DNA of 64,000 nt, from NCBI RefSeq assembly GCF_001567585.1, contig NZ_LRQV01000005.1:1-64000 (forward strand), given 5' to 3'. Positions 8,335-18,778 of the stretch are shown here, in pieces. The position numbers and the translations under genes were made by a program. The stretch comes from Micromonospora rosaria (GTDB lineage Bacteria; Actinomycetota; Actinomycetes; Mycobacteriales; Micromonosporaceae). The notes beneath the pieces were generated by a model that saw nothing but the letters and a program-made list of their open reading frames with translations, was not told where the DNA came from and ran no database searches. Within the stretch, counting starts at the first letter, position 1; every line of letters starts with the position of its first letter.

Positions 8335-8438
8335 CGGTTTGCCACATGTGGCGGGATTGGTCGGCCCGGATCGACCCGGTTCGCGGTGACCCGGTGACGG
8401 GTTCCCGTGCCACCCGACGGAGCCGGATCGCAGGGCCG

Positions 8439-9536
8439 TCAGCGACCGCGCGAGTTGCGCTTCTTGCGCAGCTTCCGGTCGTCCCGCAACTCCACGTACG
8501 GCTCGACGTCGGGGGCGTGCCCGGCGGCGACCGCCCGGCTGCGCTCCAGCTCCGCGTCGAACTCGGCACCGAGCAGGACGGCGACGTTGCTCAACCAGAG
8601 CCAGACCAGGAAGATGATCACACCGGCCAGCGCGCCGTAGGTCTTGTTGTACGACCCGAAGTTGCCCACGTACAGGGCGAACAGCCCCGAGATCAGCACC
8701 CAGATCAGCACCGCCAGCAGGCCACCCGGGCTGACCCAGCGGAACCCGCCCTGCCGGGCGTTGGGGGAGGCCCGGTAGAGGATCGCGAACACCAGACTGA
8801 CCAGCAGCAGGAGCACCGGCCACTTGGCGAGGTTCCAGACCGTCACGGCGGTCGAGCCGAGCCCGATCGCCGAGCCGACCTGCTCGGCGAGACGCCCGGT
8901 GAAGACCACGATCACGGCGCTGGCCAACAGCAGCACCCCGATGACCGCGGTGACGCCGACCCGCACCGGCAGGGTCTTCCAGATCGGCCGCCCCTCCGGC
9001 ACGTCGTAGATGGCGTTGGAGGCGCGCATGAAGGCCGCGACGTACCCGGAGGCGGACCAGAACGCGCCGAGCAGACCGACGACGGCCGCGAGCCCGGCCA
9101 GCCCGCCACTCTGCTGGGCCTGGCTGATCGCGGTGTCGATGATCTGCCGGATGTTCTCCTCCGGCACCAGCTCGCGCACCGTGTCCCGGACCCCCTGGGT
9201 GGCGTCCGGTCCGAGCAGACCGAGCAGCGAGACCAGCACCAGCATCCCGGGGAAGACGGAGAGCACCCCGTAGTAGGTCAGCGCCGCCGCCCAGTCGGTG
9301 AGCCCGTCCGCGGAGAACTCCCGGACCGTGCGGCGCAGCGTCGCCACCCACTCGCCACCGGAGAGCCGGAAAGGGCTGGACGGCCCCTCGTCGGGCCCCA
9401 CCGGCGGCCGTCCCGCGGGCCGGTCACCGCCGGGCCCCCGGGCCACCGCGCCCTCGTCGGCCGGCCGCTCGGGGCGGTCGCCGGTGGCGTCGGAAATGTC
9501 GTGAACGTCGCGGGACGACGACTTGTCGGCGGCCAT
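8439..9536 (-). CDS. YihY/BrkB family membrane protein
   Basis: 365 residues. A hydrophilic, Asp/Gly/Pro-rich N-terminus of about 65 residues precedes the conserved block TDWAAALTYYGVLSVFPGML and about six hydrophobic segments (VGLLGAFWSASGYVAAFMRA; VTAVIGVLLLASAVIVVF; WPVLLLLVSLVFAILY; LLAVLIWVLISGLFALYV; VIIFLVWLWLSNVAVLLGAE). This is the BrkB/YihY family of integral inner-membrane proteins, whose exact role is unsettled. ATG at 9536 overlaps no other gene. It is oriented like its neighbours but separated from the ABC exporter by 64 bases. A basic tail (RKLRKKRNSRGR) probably faces the cytoplasm. Confidence 0.9.
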   Translation of the reverse strand: MAADKSSSRDVHDISDATGDRPERPADEGAVARGPGGDRPAGRPPVGPDEGPSSPFRLSGGEWVATLRRTVREFSADGLTDWAAALTYYGVLSVFPGMLVLVSLLGLLGPDATQGVRDTVRELVPEENIRQIIDTAISQAQQSGGLAGLAAVVGLLGAFWSASGYVAAFMRASNAIYDVPEGRPIWKTLPVRVGVTAVIGVLLLASAVIVVFTGRLAEQVGSAIGLGSTAVTVWNLAKWPVLLLLVSLVFAILYRASPNARQGGFRWVSPGGLLAVLIWVLISGLFALYVGNFGSYNKTYGALAGVIIFLVWLWLSNVAVLLGAEFDAELERSRAVAAGHAPDVEPYVELRDDRKLRKKRNSRGR

Positions 9537-9600
9537 CGGTCCTCCCGGGGGTCGGTGGTGTGCCCCTCCGACATGCCCCGGGACCTGCGGCGGTAACCCC

Positions 9601-10410
9601 CTACCGGTAGAGCAGGGTGGACATCCGGCGGGCCGCGACCACCAGGCCGAGCACCGTCACCACCAGCAGGTACGCCACGTCGAGCAGCCAGCCCCAGCCG
9701 TCGACGCCGACGCAGACGCCCCGGATCAGGTGCACCGCCCGGTAGAGCGGGGTCACCTCCACCAGCCAGCGCAGCACCTGCGGGTACGCCTCGGCCGGCA
9801 CGAAGGTGCCGGAGAAGAGGAAGAGGGTGAACTGGACCGACCCGAGCAGGTCCAAGTCCTGCCAACTGCGCATGAACGTCGCCAGCGCCAGCCCGGCCGC
9901 GCCGAAGGCGAAACCGACCAGCACCGCGGCCGGCACCGCGAGCAGCCCCCGGGACAGGGTGGTCAGGTCCATCGCCACCAGCACCACCACGAAGGCCACC
10001 GAGTAGGCGCTGCCCCGGACCATCGCCCAGCCCAGCTCGCCGAGGGCGATCTCGATCGGCCGCAGCGGGGTGGCGATCATCCCGTCGTAGAGCTTGAGCT
10101 GCTTGAACTTGCCGAAGAAGTTGAAGGTGGTCTCCGCCAGCGCCCCGGTCATCGCCGAGGAGGCCAGCATCGCCGGGGCGACGAAGGTGGCGTACGACAC
10201 CACCTGCCCGCCCGGCAGGGTGAGGTCGCCGACCAGGGCGCCGACCCCGACGCCGATGGCGAGCAGGTACAGCAGCGGCTCCAGGAAACCGGAGACCAGC
10301 AGCAGCCAGTAGGACAGCTTCATCGCCGTCACGTTGCGCCCGGCGACCCGGGCCGAGCGGCGGGCCGTGCCGGCGGCGGCGACCAGCCGGGGCAGCACCA
10401 GAGCGACCAT
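9601..10410 (-). CDS. ABC-2 type exporter permease (second)
   Basis: 269 residues with about six hydrophobic segments and the ABC-2 membrane domain pattern (ETTFNFFGKFKQLKLYDGM; PLRPIEIALGELGWAM; SVQFTLFLFSGTFVPAEAYP). Similar to DrrB/NodJ. I use ATG at 10410 with GGAGG four bases further upstream; a GTG at 10413 is too close to that site. It starts 9 bases after the first permease gene stops, so the two permeases and the ATPase form one operon. The two half-permeases probably pair into an exporter of a drug, lipid or oligosaccharide; substrate unknown. Confidence 0.88.
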   Translation of the reverse strand: MVALVLPRLVAAAGTARRSARVAGRNVTAMKLSYWLLLVSGFLEPLLYLLAIGVGVGALVGDLTLPGGQVVSYATFVAPAMLASSAMTGALAETTFNFFGKFKQLKLYDGMIATPLRPIEIALGELGWAMVRGSAYSVAFVVVLVAMDLTTLSRGLLAVPAAVLVGFAFGAAGLALATFMRSWQDLDLLGSVQFTLFLFSGTFVPAEAYPQVLRWLVEVTPLYRAVHLIRGVCVGVDGWGWLLDVAYLLVVTVLGLVVAARRMSTLLYR

Positions 10411-10419
10411 CACGCCTCC

Positions 10420-11220
10420 CTAGACGACCAGCCGGCGGCGGAACACCCGCAGCGCGAGCAGACACCCCACCAGCGCCCAGCCGGCGAGGTAGAGCAGGTG
10501 CCCCGGCAGCGGCCAGGGCGGGGCGACCCCCAGCGTCGCCGCCCGGCACAGCTCGACGCCGTGCCAGAGCGGGGAGAGGTACGCCAACCCGCGCAGCCCC
10601 ACCGGCAGCGACTCGACCGGGAAGAACACCCCGGCGAAGAGGGTCATCGGCAGCACCGCGAAGCGGAACAGGATGGTCAGGTGGTTGTCCGTCGGCACCA
10701 CCGCGCTGACCGCGAAGACCGGCGCGGCCACCGCCAGGCCGAGCAGCACGACCACCGGCGGCACGGCCAGCGCCCAGCCCGAGCGCAGCACCCCGAACAC
10801 GGCTGCCACCAGCAGGAACGCCGTGGTGGAGAGGAGCACCCGCAGGAGCACGAAGGCCAGGTGCCCGGTGAGGATGTCGCCGACCCGCAGCGGTGCCGCC
10901 TGCTGCCCCGAGTAGACCCGCGACCAGTGGAAGCCGCTGTACACCGGGTAGGTCGACTCCAGCACCGCCACCTGGAGTGCGGTGGAGGCGATCAGGCCGG
11001 GCACCACCCAGTCCAGGTAGTCGACCCCGCCGACGCCCTGCTCCACGTACGCCCCGACGCCCACCCCGAAGCCGAGGACGGTGAGCAGCGGCAGCAGGAA
11101 CGACGTGAAGACGCCGGACCGCCAGGTGCGCCGGTAGCTGGTCAGGTAGTAGCCGAGCACCGGCCACGCCGGCACCCGGGGCCGGGTCACCGGCCGGCCC
11201 GCCAGGTCGGTCCCGTCCAC
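10420..11220 (-). CDS. ABC-2 type exporter permease (first)
   Basis: 266 residues, GTG at 11220. About six membrane segments after an N-terminal ILV-poor stretch and YYLTSYRRTWRSGVFTSFLL, which is typical of NodJ-like ABC-2 permeases. The GFHWSRVYSGQQAAPLRVGD loop and the FRFAVLPMTLFAGVFFPVE block are family-like. Fourteen bases separate it from the ATPase gene. It pairs with the following permease (9601-10410), from which it has diverged substantially, suggesting a heterodimeric channel. Confidence 0.88.
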   Translation of the reverse strand: MDGTDLAGRPVTRPRVPAWPVLGYYLTSYRRTWRSGVFTSFLLPLLTVLGFGVGVGAYVEQGVGGVDYLDWVVPGLIASTALQVAVLESTYPVYSGFHWSRVYSGQQAAPLRVGDILTGHLAFVLLRVLLSTTAFLLVAAVFGVLRSGWALAVPPVVVLLGLAVAAPVFAVSAVVPTDNHLTILFRFAVLPMTLFAGVFFPVESLPVGLRGLAYLSPLWHGVELCRAATLGVAPPWPLPGHLLYLAGWALVGCLLALRVFRRRLVV

Positions 11221-11234
11221 CGCGCCCGCCCCCT

Positions 11235-12167
<933 letters not shown>

Positions 12168-12266
12168 CGCCCCGACCCTAGTCGCCGCAGCGCGATCCCG
12201 CCGCCCCGCTCCGTGTCGGCCCGGCCCGCACCGCCCCGGCCCGCGTCGGCCGGACGGCGGGACCGG

Positions 12267-12803
12267 TCACAGGTCGGCCGGCGCGGTGGCGGCGCGGGCG
12301 GCGGCGACCAGCAGGTCCGTCTCGGTCAGTACCGCCTCGTCCGCCACCGGCGTCCCCGGGTCGAACCGCACCGTCCAGGTCAGGCCGTCCACCCCGGACA
12401 CCCGCCGGGCCGCGATCCGGCCGGCGCCGCCGGGCACCGGGTGGTGCTGGGTGTACGCCACCGACTTGGTCACCCGGGTCCGCACCTGGTACGGCAGGTC
12501 CCCCGGGTCGACGAGCGGGTACGTCTGCACCGGCAGGTCCGCCACCACCGAGTACCCGTCCCGCTCGGCGACCTGCTCCGCCGGGGTGACGCCCAGCTCC
12601 TTGCCCGACCAGGTGGCCTTGAGAATCTCGTGCCAGCCCAGCCGCTGCGCCCGGCCGGGCAGCCAGAGCCCCCGGTTGGTGGCGACCAGCACCCCGTCGC
12701 CCTCGCCGGTGCCGGCCGCCGCCCAGGCCAGCACCCGCTCGTCGGTCTCCAGCGGCGGCCGGTCGGCCGGCGGCAGTTTCGGTCGGCGTCGGAACAGTCC
12801 CAT
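12267..12803 (-). CDS. Hypothetical protein coupled to dnaG
   Basis: 178 residues starting MGLFRRRPKLPPADRPP. I do not recognise a named domain. A short basic N-terminus is followed by a mostly beta-rich globular region (GDGVLVATNRGLWLPGRAQR; WHEILKATWSGKELGVTP) that resembles small actinobacterial proteins with a PH-like strand pattern; this is weak. Its ATG at 12803 shares one base with the dnaG stop (TGATG), so it is probably translated by the same ribosomes as primase. No signal peptide or membrane segment. Function unknown; a role linked to replication is only guilt by position. Confidence 0.75.
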   Translation of the reverse strand: MGLFRRRPKLPPADRPPLETDERVLAWAAAGTGEGDGVLVATNRGLWLPGRAQRLGWHEILKATWSGKELGVTPAEQVAERDGYSVVADLPVQTYPLVDPGDLPYQVRTRVTKSVAYTQHHPVPGGAGRIAARRVSGVDGLTWTVRFDPGTPVADEAVLTETDLLVAAARAATAPADL

Positions 12804-14683
12804 CACAATCCTCCCGCGGCCTGCTCGCGCAGCGCCCGCGCGTGCTGTTCCAGGGAGAGCAGCTCCCCGAAGAGCGCGAAGTACTCGTCCTTGTGGGCCA
12901 CCGGGTTGATCCGCTGGATGCGGGACTTCAGGTCCCTGATCCGGGCGGTGACCGAACCCCACTGCAACTGGGCCATGGTGATCGAGACGTACCGGGGGTC
13001 GGGCTCGCCGTCGATCCGCAGCGGCTCCACCGCCAACTCCCCGACCAGCGCCTGGGCGGCCAGGTCGGCGCAGGCGTCGCGGACCTGGGAGATCCAGACC
13101 GCGCCGCCGGCCGCCGCCGTCTCCCCCGCCGCGCCGCCGGCCTCGGCGACCGCCGTCCGGACCACGACGTGCACCGGGTGCCGGTACGCCGCCGCCTCGA
13201 CCGCGTCGAACATCGGCCCGGCCAGCACCGGCACCTGGAGGGCGAGTTTGAGCGCCTCCCGCTCGACCATCGACTGCGGGCTGTCCACCGCCGGCTCGGC
13301 CCGCGCGGCGCGGGTGGGGCGGCCGGGGGCCGACGCCGCGTCCCGGCCGTCGGTGGCGGCGAGCACGGCCCGCTGCACCGGCTCGATCTCCATGCCGAGG
13401 TCCCCGGCGAGCTTGCGGACGTACTCCGGGCGCTTCTCCCGGTCCTTGATCTTGGCGACCAGCGGGGCGGCCCGGCGCATCGCCTCCACCCGGCCGTCGA
13501 CGGTGTCCAGGTCGAACCGGTCGATCACGTGCCGCAGCGCGAAGTCGACGAGCGGCTCCCGCCGGGCGATCAGGTCGCGCACGGCCAGGTCACCCTTGGC
13601 CAGCCGCAGGTCGCACGGGTCCATGCTGTCCGGGCTGACCGCGATGAAGGTGCGCCCGACGAAGCGCTGGTCCTCCTCGAAGGCGCGCAGGGCGGCCTTC
13701 TGCCCGGCGGCGTCCCCGTCGAAGGTGAAGATGATCTCGCCGGCCACGTCGTCGCTGTCCAGCAGCAGCCGGCGCAGCACCCCGATGTGGTCCGCCCCGA
13801 AGGAGGTCCCGCAGGTCGCCACCGCCGTCGGCACCCCGGCCAGGTGGCAGGCCATCACGTCGGTGTACCCCTCGACCACCACCACCCGCCCCTGCTTGGC
13901 GATCTCCCGCTTGGCCTGGTCGACGCCGTACAGCACGTGCGACTTCTTGTAGATCGGGGTCTCGGGGGTGTTCAGGTACTTCGGGCCGTCGTCGTCGGCG
14001 AAGAGCTTGCGCGCGCCGAAGCCGACCACGTCGCCGGTCAGGTCCCGGATCGGCCAGAGCAGCCGGCGGCGGAACCGGTCGATCAGCGAGCCGGAGCGGG
14101 CCGGCCGGGACAGCCCGGCGGTGACCAGCTCGTCGTGGCTGAAGCCCTGCTGGCGCAGGTGCTTGGTGAGCAGGTCCCAGCCGTCCGGGGCGAACCCGCA
14201 GCCGTACCGCTGGGCGGCGGCCCGGTCGAAGCCGCGCTGCGCCAGGAACTCCCGCGCCGGCCGGGCCCCGGCGGTGCCGAGCTGGGCCTGGTAGAACTCC
14301 ACGGCGGCGGCGTGCGCGGCGACCAGGCGCTGCCGCTGCCCCTGCGGGGCCCGGGGCCGAGGGCTGCCCGTCTCGGTCTCGACGTAGCGCAGTTGGATGC
14401 CGGCGCGGGCGGCGAGCCGCTCCACCGCCTCGACGAAGCTGAGGTGCTCGGCGTCCATCAGGAACTTGATCGCGTCCCCGCCGGCCCCGCAGCCGAAGCA
14501 GTACCAGACGTTGCGGGCGGGCGAGACGTTGAACGACGGGCTCTTCTCGTCGTGGAACGGGCAGAGCCCCTTGAGGTTGCCGCCACCCGCCGACCGGAGG
14601 GTCACCGTCTCGGAGATCACGTCGTCGATCGCGGTGCGCTCCCGGACCAGCGCGATGTCCTCGTCCCGGATCCGCCCAGCCAT
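12803..14683 (-). CDS. dnaG: DNA primase
   Basis: 626 residues; makes RNA primers at the replication fork for DNA polymerase III. The N-terminal CHC2 zinc domain reads CPFHDEKSPSFNV then YCFGCGAGGDAI (residues about 40-65). A Toprim core follows with VVVVEGYTDVMACHLAG (catalytic Glu) and EIIFTFDGDAAGQKAA (metal Asp residues). The C-terminal 200 residues form the helicase-binding domain. I place the start at ATG 14683 (MAGRIRDEDI), which follows a GAGGGGGTGGGG run. A longer frame adds eight residues. Length is usual for actinobacteria. dgt lies about 2.7 kb further upstream, a common actinobacterial arrangement, here split by a transporter and an iron gene. Confidence 0.97.
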   Translation of the reverse strand: MAGRIRDEDIALVRERTAIDDVISETVTLRSAGGGNLKGLCPFHDEKSPSFNVSPARNVWYCFGCGAGGDAIKFLMDAEHLSFVEAVERLAARAGIQLRYVETETGSPRPRAPQGQRQRLVAAHAAAVEFYQAQLGTAGARPAREFLAQRGFDRAAAQRYGCGFAPDGWDLLTKHLRQQGFSHDELVTAGLSRPARSGSLIDRFRRRLLWPIRDLTGDVVGFGARKLFADDDGPKYLNTPETPIYKKSHVLYGVDQAKREIAKQGRVVVVEGYTDVMACHLAGVPTAVATCGTSFGADHIGVLRRLLLDSDDVAGEIIFTFDGDAAGQKAALRAFEEDQRFVGRTFIAVSPDSMDPCDLRLAKGDLAVRDLIARREPLVDFALRHVIDRFDLDTVDGRVEAMRRAAPLVAKIKDREKRPEYVRKLAGDLGMEIEPVQRAVLAATDGRDAASAPGRPTRAARAEPAVDSPQSMVEREALKLALQVPVLAGPMFDAVEAAAYRHPVHVVVRTAVAEAGGAAGETAAAGGAVWISQVRDACADLAAQALVGELAVEPLRIDGEPDPRYVSITMAQLQWGSVTARIRDLKSRIQRINPVAHKDEYFALFGELLSLEQHARALREQAAGGL

Positions 14684-14810
14684 CGCCCCACCCCCTCGGT
14701 GTTCCATCCTGCCCTGCGCCGGTGATCGTGGTACCGCCGGGTACGCCCGCGCCGCCCGCCCGTCGGCGGTCGGCGACCCGGGGCGGGCCGGACCACCGGC
14801 GGACGGCCGG

Positions 14811-16475
14811 TCACCGGTCGCGGCGACGCAGGTAGCGGCGTACCGGTGGGGCGTCCTCCTCGTCGTAGGAGCGGGCGGTGCGCAGCGCCTCGGCCACGCC
14901 GCGGCGACGGATCCCGGAGGGGGGCGGGTTCACCGCCGGGTCCCGGGACATGTCCCGCAGCATGGCGGCGGCGACGCAGAGCATCGCCAGCACGAAGGGC
15001 AGCGCCACCATGATCGTGGCCTGTTGGAGGGCGTCCAGCCCGCCGGCGACCAGCAACGCCGCCGCCACCGCGCCGATCAGCACCCCCCAGACGACCACCA
15101 CGACCCGGTGCGGGCGCAGCGCCCCCCGGGAGGTCAGCGAGCCGACCACCAGCGAGGCCGAGTCGGCGCTGGTGACGAAGTACAGCCCGATCAGCACCAT
15201 GGCCAGCACGCTGGTGACCCCGGCCAGCGGCAGCGCCTCCAGCAGCCCGAACAGCGCCTGCTCGGAGCCGGCCGCCGCGTCGGCCACCAGGTCCCGGGTG
15301 CCGGTGGCCTGGGTGCGCAGGGCGCTGCCGCCCAGCACCGCGAACCAGACCGCGCTCGCCCCGCTGGGCACCAGCAGCACGCCGATGACGAACTGCCGTA
15401 CGGTGCGGCCCCGGGAGATCCGGGCGATGAAGGTGCCGACGAAGGGCGCCCAGGAGATCCACCACGCCCAGTAGAAGATCGTCCAGCCGCCGAGCCAGGC
15501 GTGGTCGGAGAAGGCCCCGGTCCGGGTGGACATGGTCAGCAGGTTGCTCAGGTAGTCCCCGACGCTGGCCGGCAGCACCTCCAGGATGTAGACCGTCGGA
15601 CCCACCACGAAGACGAAGATCATCAGCCCGACGGCGAGCAGGATGTTCGTGGTGGAGAGCCACTTGATGCCCCGGTGCAACCCGGAGAAGGCGGAGAGCA
15701 CGAAGGCCAGGGTGAGCGCGGCGATGATCACCAACTCCACCACGGCGCTCTCCTGCACCCCGGCGACCAGGTTCAGCCCGGCGGCGATCTGGAGGGCGCC
15801 CAGGCCGAGGCTGGTGGCGGTGCCGAAGACGGTGGCGAAGACGGCGAGCAGGTCGACGCCCTTGCCGATCGGGCCGTCCGCGCGGGCCCCGATCAGCGGC
15901 TGCAGGGCCGACGAGATCCGGTTGTCCCGCCCCTTGCGGAAGGTCGAGTACGCCAGCGCCAGCCCGACCACCGCGTAGATCGCCCACGGGTGCAGGGTCC
16001 AGTGGAAGAGGGTGTACTGCATCGCCGCCGAGGCGGCGGCCCCGGTCTGCGGCTCCACCCCGGTCGCCGGGGGTGGAGTGGTGTAGTGCTGGATCGGCTC
16101 GGCGACCGCGAAGAAGACCAGACCGATCCCCATCCCGGCGGCGAACATCATCGAGGTCCAGGCCAGGGTGTTGAACTCGGGCTCGTCGCTGTCGCGGCCG
16201 AGCCGGAGCCGGCCGAACCGGGAGGCCGCGACCAGCACGGCCAGCGCCACGAAGATGTTCGCCGCGACCACGAAAAACCAGCCGAAGGTGTCGATCACCC
16301 AGCCCAGCCCGGACGCGCCGAAGCTGGCCAGCGAGTCCCGGCCGAGGAAGCCCCAGGCCACCACGGCCAGCACCCCGCCGATGCTCAGCGCCAGCAGCAC
16401 CCGGTCCGGCTGCCGGTCCACCCCCGGTCGCGGCGGCGGCGCCGCCTCCGTCGCCGCGTCTGTCGTGTCAGCCAT
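14811..16475 (-). CDS. BCCT family betaine/choline/carnitine transporter
   Basis: About 554 residues with 12 predicted membrane segments. The BCCT signature is present in WTIFYWAWWISWAPFVGTFI, as is the FAAGMGIGLVFFAVAEP segment that lines the Na+/substrate site. Such proteins import glycine betaine, choline or ectoine with sodium, mainly for osmoprotection. The start is uncertain: ATG 16475 (MADTTD) or GTG 16490; neither has a strong ribosome site. The tail is rich in Arg. The gene is alone between dnaG and the siderophore-interacting protein gene, so it is probably a single unit with its promoter in 16476-16577. Confidence 0.92.
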   Translation of the reverse strand: MADTTDAATEAAPPPRPGVDRQPDRVLLALSIGGVLAVVAWGFLGRDSLASFGASGLGWVIDTFGWFFVVAANIFVALAVLVAASRFGRLRLGRDSDEPEFNTLAWTSMMFAAGMGIGLVFFAVAEPIQHYTTPPPATGVEPQTGAAASAAMQYTLFHWTLHPWAIYAVVGLALAYSTFRKGRDNRISSALQPLIGARADGPIGKGVDLLAVFATVFGTATSLGLGALQIAAGLNLVAGVQESAVVELVIIAALTLAFVLSAFSGLHRGIKWLSTTNILLAVGLMIFVFVVGPTVYILEVLPASVGDYLSNLLTMSTRTGAFSDHAWLGGWTIFYWAWWISWAPFVGTFIARISRGRTVRQFVIGVLLVPSGASAVWFAVLGGSALRTQATGTRDLVADAAAGSEQALFGLLEALPLAGVTSVLAMVLIGLYFVTSADSASLVVGSLTSRGALRPHRVVVVVWGVLIGAVAAALLVAGGLDALQQATIMVALPFVLAMLCVAAAMLRDMSRDPAVNPPPSGIRRRGVAEALRTARSYDEEDAPPVRRYLRRRDR

Positions 16476-16577
16476 GTGCACTCGTCTCACTCATGGGCAG
16501 GGCCCATACCCATGGTGATCGAGTCTCAGACGCTCGCGGTGACGAAATCCACTGTTGATCTCCGTTTACCGCCCGGA

Positions 16578-17411
16578 TCAGCCGACGACGGCGGCCTCCT
16601 CCGCCTCGACCTGCTGGTTCCAGTCGGCCTTGGTGGAGCGCCAGCCCTCGTCGTCCATGCCCCGGCGCCAGTAGCCGGAGATGGACAGCCACTCCCGGGG
16701 GACGCCCCGCTCGACGCGCAGCAGCCGGCGCAGGTCCTTGACGAAGGTCGCCTCGCCGTGCACGAAGGCGTGCACCGTGCCGGGCGGGAAGTCCAGCGCC
16801 CGCACCGCCGCGACCAGCGCCTCGCCGACCGGGCGGTCGCCCCGGTGCAGCCAGGTCAGCTCCACCGCCCCGGGGCTGTCCAGCGACTGCTCCTCGGCCG
16901 CGTCGGCGACCTCGACGAAGACCCGGGCCGGGGCGCCGGCCGGCAGCCGCTCCAGGGCCGCGCCGATCGCCGGCAGCGCGCTCTCGTCGCCGACGAGCAG
17001 GTGCCAGTCGGCCGCCGGACTCGGCGCGTACGCCCCACCCGGGCCGACGAAGTGCACCGGGTCGCCGGGGCGCAGCCCGGCCGCCCACGGGCCGGCCAGC
17101 CCCTCGTCGCCGTGGTGCACCACGTCGACGGTCAGCTCGGCGGTCACCGGGTCGAAGGCCCGCACGGTGTACGCCCGCAGCCGGGGCCAGTGCTCCCGGG
17201 GCAGGTCACGCTTGATCTCGGTAAGGTCCAGCGGGGTCGGGTACGTCACCCCGGGCACCGGGAAGACCAGCTTGATGTAGTGGTCGGTGTACTCGCCCAC
17301 CGGCAGGCCGACCAGGTCCTCCCCGCCGAGCACCAGCCGGACCAGGTGCGGGGTGGGCCGCTCGGTGCGCACCACCCGGGTGGACGTGACCTTCTTCGGG
17401 CGCTCCGTCAT
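16578..17411 (-). CDS. Siderophore-interacting protein (ferric-siderophore reductase, SIP/ViuB family)
   Basis: 277 residues. FAD-binding domain with RLRAYTVRAFDP (the RxYTxR-type FAD motif) and the NAD(P)H-binding C-terminal SIP domain with LLVGDESALPAIGAAL and HAFVHGEATFVKDLRR, ending in GYWRRGMDDEGWR, a family hallmark. It strips iron from imported ferric-siderophores by reduction in the cytoplasm. The ATG at 17411 lies inside a 19-bp iron box, which predicts repression by an IdeR/DmdR1-type regulator when iron is plentiful. It is transcribed in the same direction as dgt and only 14 bases past its stop, so the box also falls at the end of dgt. Confidence 0.93.
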   Translation of the reverse strand: MTERPKKVTSTRVVRTERPTPHLVRLVLGGEDLVGLPVGEYTDHYIKLVFPVPGVTYPTPLDLTEIKRDLPREHWPRLRAYTVRAFDPVTAELTVDVVHHGDEGLAGPWAAGLRPGDPVHFVGPGGAYAPSPAADWHLLVGDESALPAIGAALERLPAGAPARVFVEVADAAEEQSLDSPGAVELTWLHRGDRPVGEALVAAVRALDFPPGTVHAFVHGEATFVKDLRRLLRVERGVPREWLSISGYWRRGMDDEGWRSTKADWNQQVEAEEAAVVG

Positions 17412-17429
17412 GCGGTTAGGCTACCCTAA
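17411..17429 (-). promoter_or_regulatory. Iron box (IdeR/DmdR1-type operator)
   Basis: The sequence TGCGGTTAGGCTACCCTAA matches the 19-bp actinobacterial iron-box consensus (TTAGGTTAGGCTAACCTAA) at 16 of 19 positions by my alignment. It covers the start codon of the siderophore-interacting protein gene and the last codon region of dgt. Such boxes bind the Fe(II)-loaded repressor. Confidence 0.8.
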
Positions 17430-18778
17430 GTACGGTCGGTGTCCAGCGGGTGACCGACAGCGGGACCCGCCCCCGGCCGACCGGTGAGCCGGTGGTGCCA
17501 GGCGACGGCGGCCGGATCGGTGAGCGAGGCGACCTGGTCGATCACCACCCGCAGCCGGGCCGGGTCGTCGGCGGCGGCCCGCCACAGCGGCGCGAAGACC
17601 GGGTCCAGCCCCTCCGGCGCCCGGCGCACCAGCGCCGCCACCAGTTCGGCGAGCACCTCCCGCTGGCGGGCGTACCGGGCCTCGGCGCCGGGCCGGCGCA
17701 TCACGTACCGCAGGGCGATCCCCTTGAGCAGCGCGCACTGCGCCCGGGCCCGACGCGGGACGACCAGGTCGGCGGCGTACCGCCGGTGCGGCCCCGGGCC
17801 GTACCGGGCCTGCGTGGCGGCCACCGCCGCCGCGACGAACCGGCCGGTCAGCAGGCTGGTGGTGGCCTTCAGCCCGGCCTGCGCCCGGTGACTGCCGTCG
17901 TAGTCGGCCAGCCCGGCCAGCGCCGGCTCGGCGAGCAGGTCCACCAGCACCGGCGCCAGGTCGGCGGCGGACTCCCCGGAGTACGTGGCGGCGACGTCCG
18001 CGCAGAGCGCGGCCCGCTCGGCCGGGTCGACCAGCAGCGGACGCAGCGCGACGTACCCGGAGTGCACACCGTCCTCCACGTCGTGCACCGAGTACGCCAC
18101 GTCGTCGGCCCAGTCCATCACCTGCGCCTCCAGGCAGCGCCGCCCGTCGGCGGGGGCGCCCGCCCGCAGCCAGTCGAAGACCGGCCGGTCGTCGGCGTAC
18201 ACCCCGAACTTGCGCTGGCCGGGGCGGCGCGGCCAGGGGTACTTGCCGGTGGCGTCAAGCGCGGCCCGGGTCAGGTTGAGCCCGGCCGAGGTGCCGTCCG
18301 GGGCGAGTACCTTCGCCTCCAGCCGGGTCAGCACCCGCAGCGTCTGGGCGTTGCCCTCGAACCCGCCGCAGCCGCCGGCCAGCAGGTCCAGCGCGGCCTC
18401 GCCGTTGTGCCCGAAGGGCGGGTGGCCGAGGTCGTGGGCGAGCCCGGCGGTGTCCACCACGTCCGGGTCGCAGCCCAGCCGGGCGCCCATCTCCCGGGCG
18501 ATCTGCGCCACCTCCAGCGAGTGGGTCAGCCGGGTCCGCAGGAAGTCGTCGGTGCCGGCGGTGTGCACCTGGGTCTTGGCGGCCAGCCGGCGGAACGCCG
18601 CCGAGTGCAGCACCCGGGCCCGGTCCCGCTCGTACGCCGAACGCCCGTACCCGCTGTCCTTCGCGGGCTCGGGCACCCGCCGCCGGGCCTCCTCGGGCAC
18701 CACCGGGACGGGCGGGGGGTCGGCCGGGTCCGGAGGGCCGGGGGCGGTCGGCCGCACCGGAAAACCCACGCTGATCAC
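17426..18778 (-). CDS. dgt: Deoxyguanosinetriphosphate triphosphohydrolase-like protein (dGTPase)
   Basis: 450 residues. HD-domain metal ligands are visible in [14 protein letters not shown], then [15 protein letters not shown] and [17 protein letters not shown]. Type-1 dGTPases hydrolyse dGTP (and often other dNTPs) to the nucleoside and triphosphate, tuning dNTP pools. The N-terminus has a Pro-rich stretch of about 25 residues before [20 protein letters not shown], the family start. GTG 18778 is preceded by GAGG-type sequence; an internal GTG nine bases later is possible. It lies upstream of the siderophore-interacting gene and in the dnaG neighbourhood, as in many actinobacteria. Confidence 0.93.
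   Translation of the reverse strand: MISVGFPVRPTAPGPPDPADPPPVPVVPEEARRRVPEPAKDSGYGRSAYERDRARVLHSAAFRRLAAKTQVHTAGTDDFLRTRLTHSLEVAQIAREMGARLGCDPDVVDTAGLAHDLGHPPFGHNGEAALDLLAGGCGGFEGNAQTLRVLTRLEAKVLAPDGTSAGLNLTRAALDATGKYPWPRRPGQRKFGVYADDRPVFDWLRAGAPADGRRCLEAQVMDWADDVAYSVHDVEDGVHSGYVALRPLLVDPAERAALCADVAATYSGESAADLAPVLVDLLAEPALAGLADYDGSHRAQAGLKATTSLLTGRFVAAAVAATQARYGPGPHRRYAADLVVPRRARAQCALLKGIALRYVMRRPGAEARYARQREVLAELVAALVRRAPEGLDPVFAPLWRAAADDPARLRVVIDQVASLTDPAAVAWHHRLTGRPGAGPAVGHPLDTDRT

Noticed and set aside
17405..17431. Coincidental match instead of an iron box
   Set aside because: 16 of 19 bases match and the gene is a siderophore reductase, so coincidence is unlikely.
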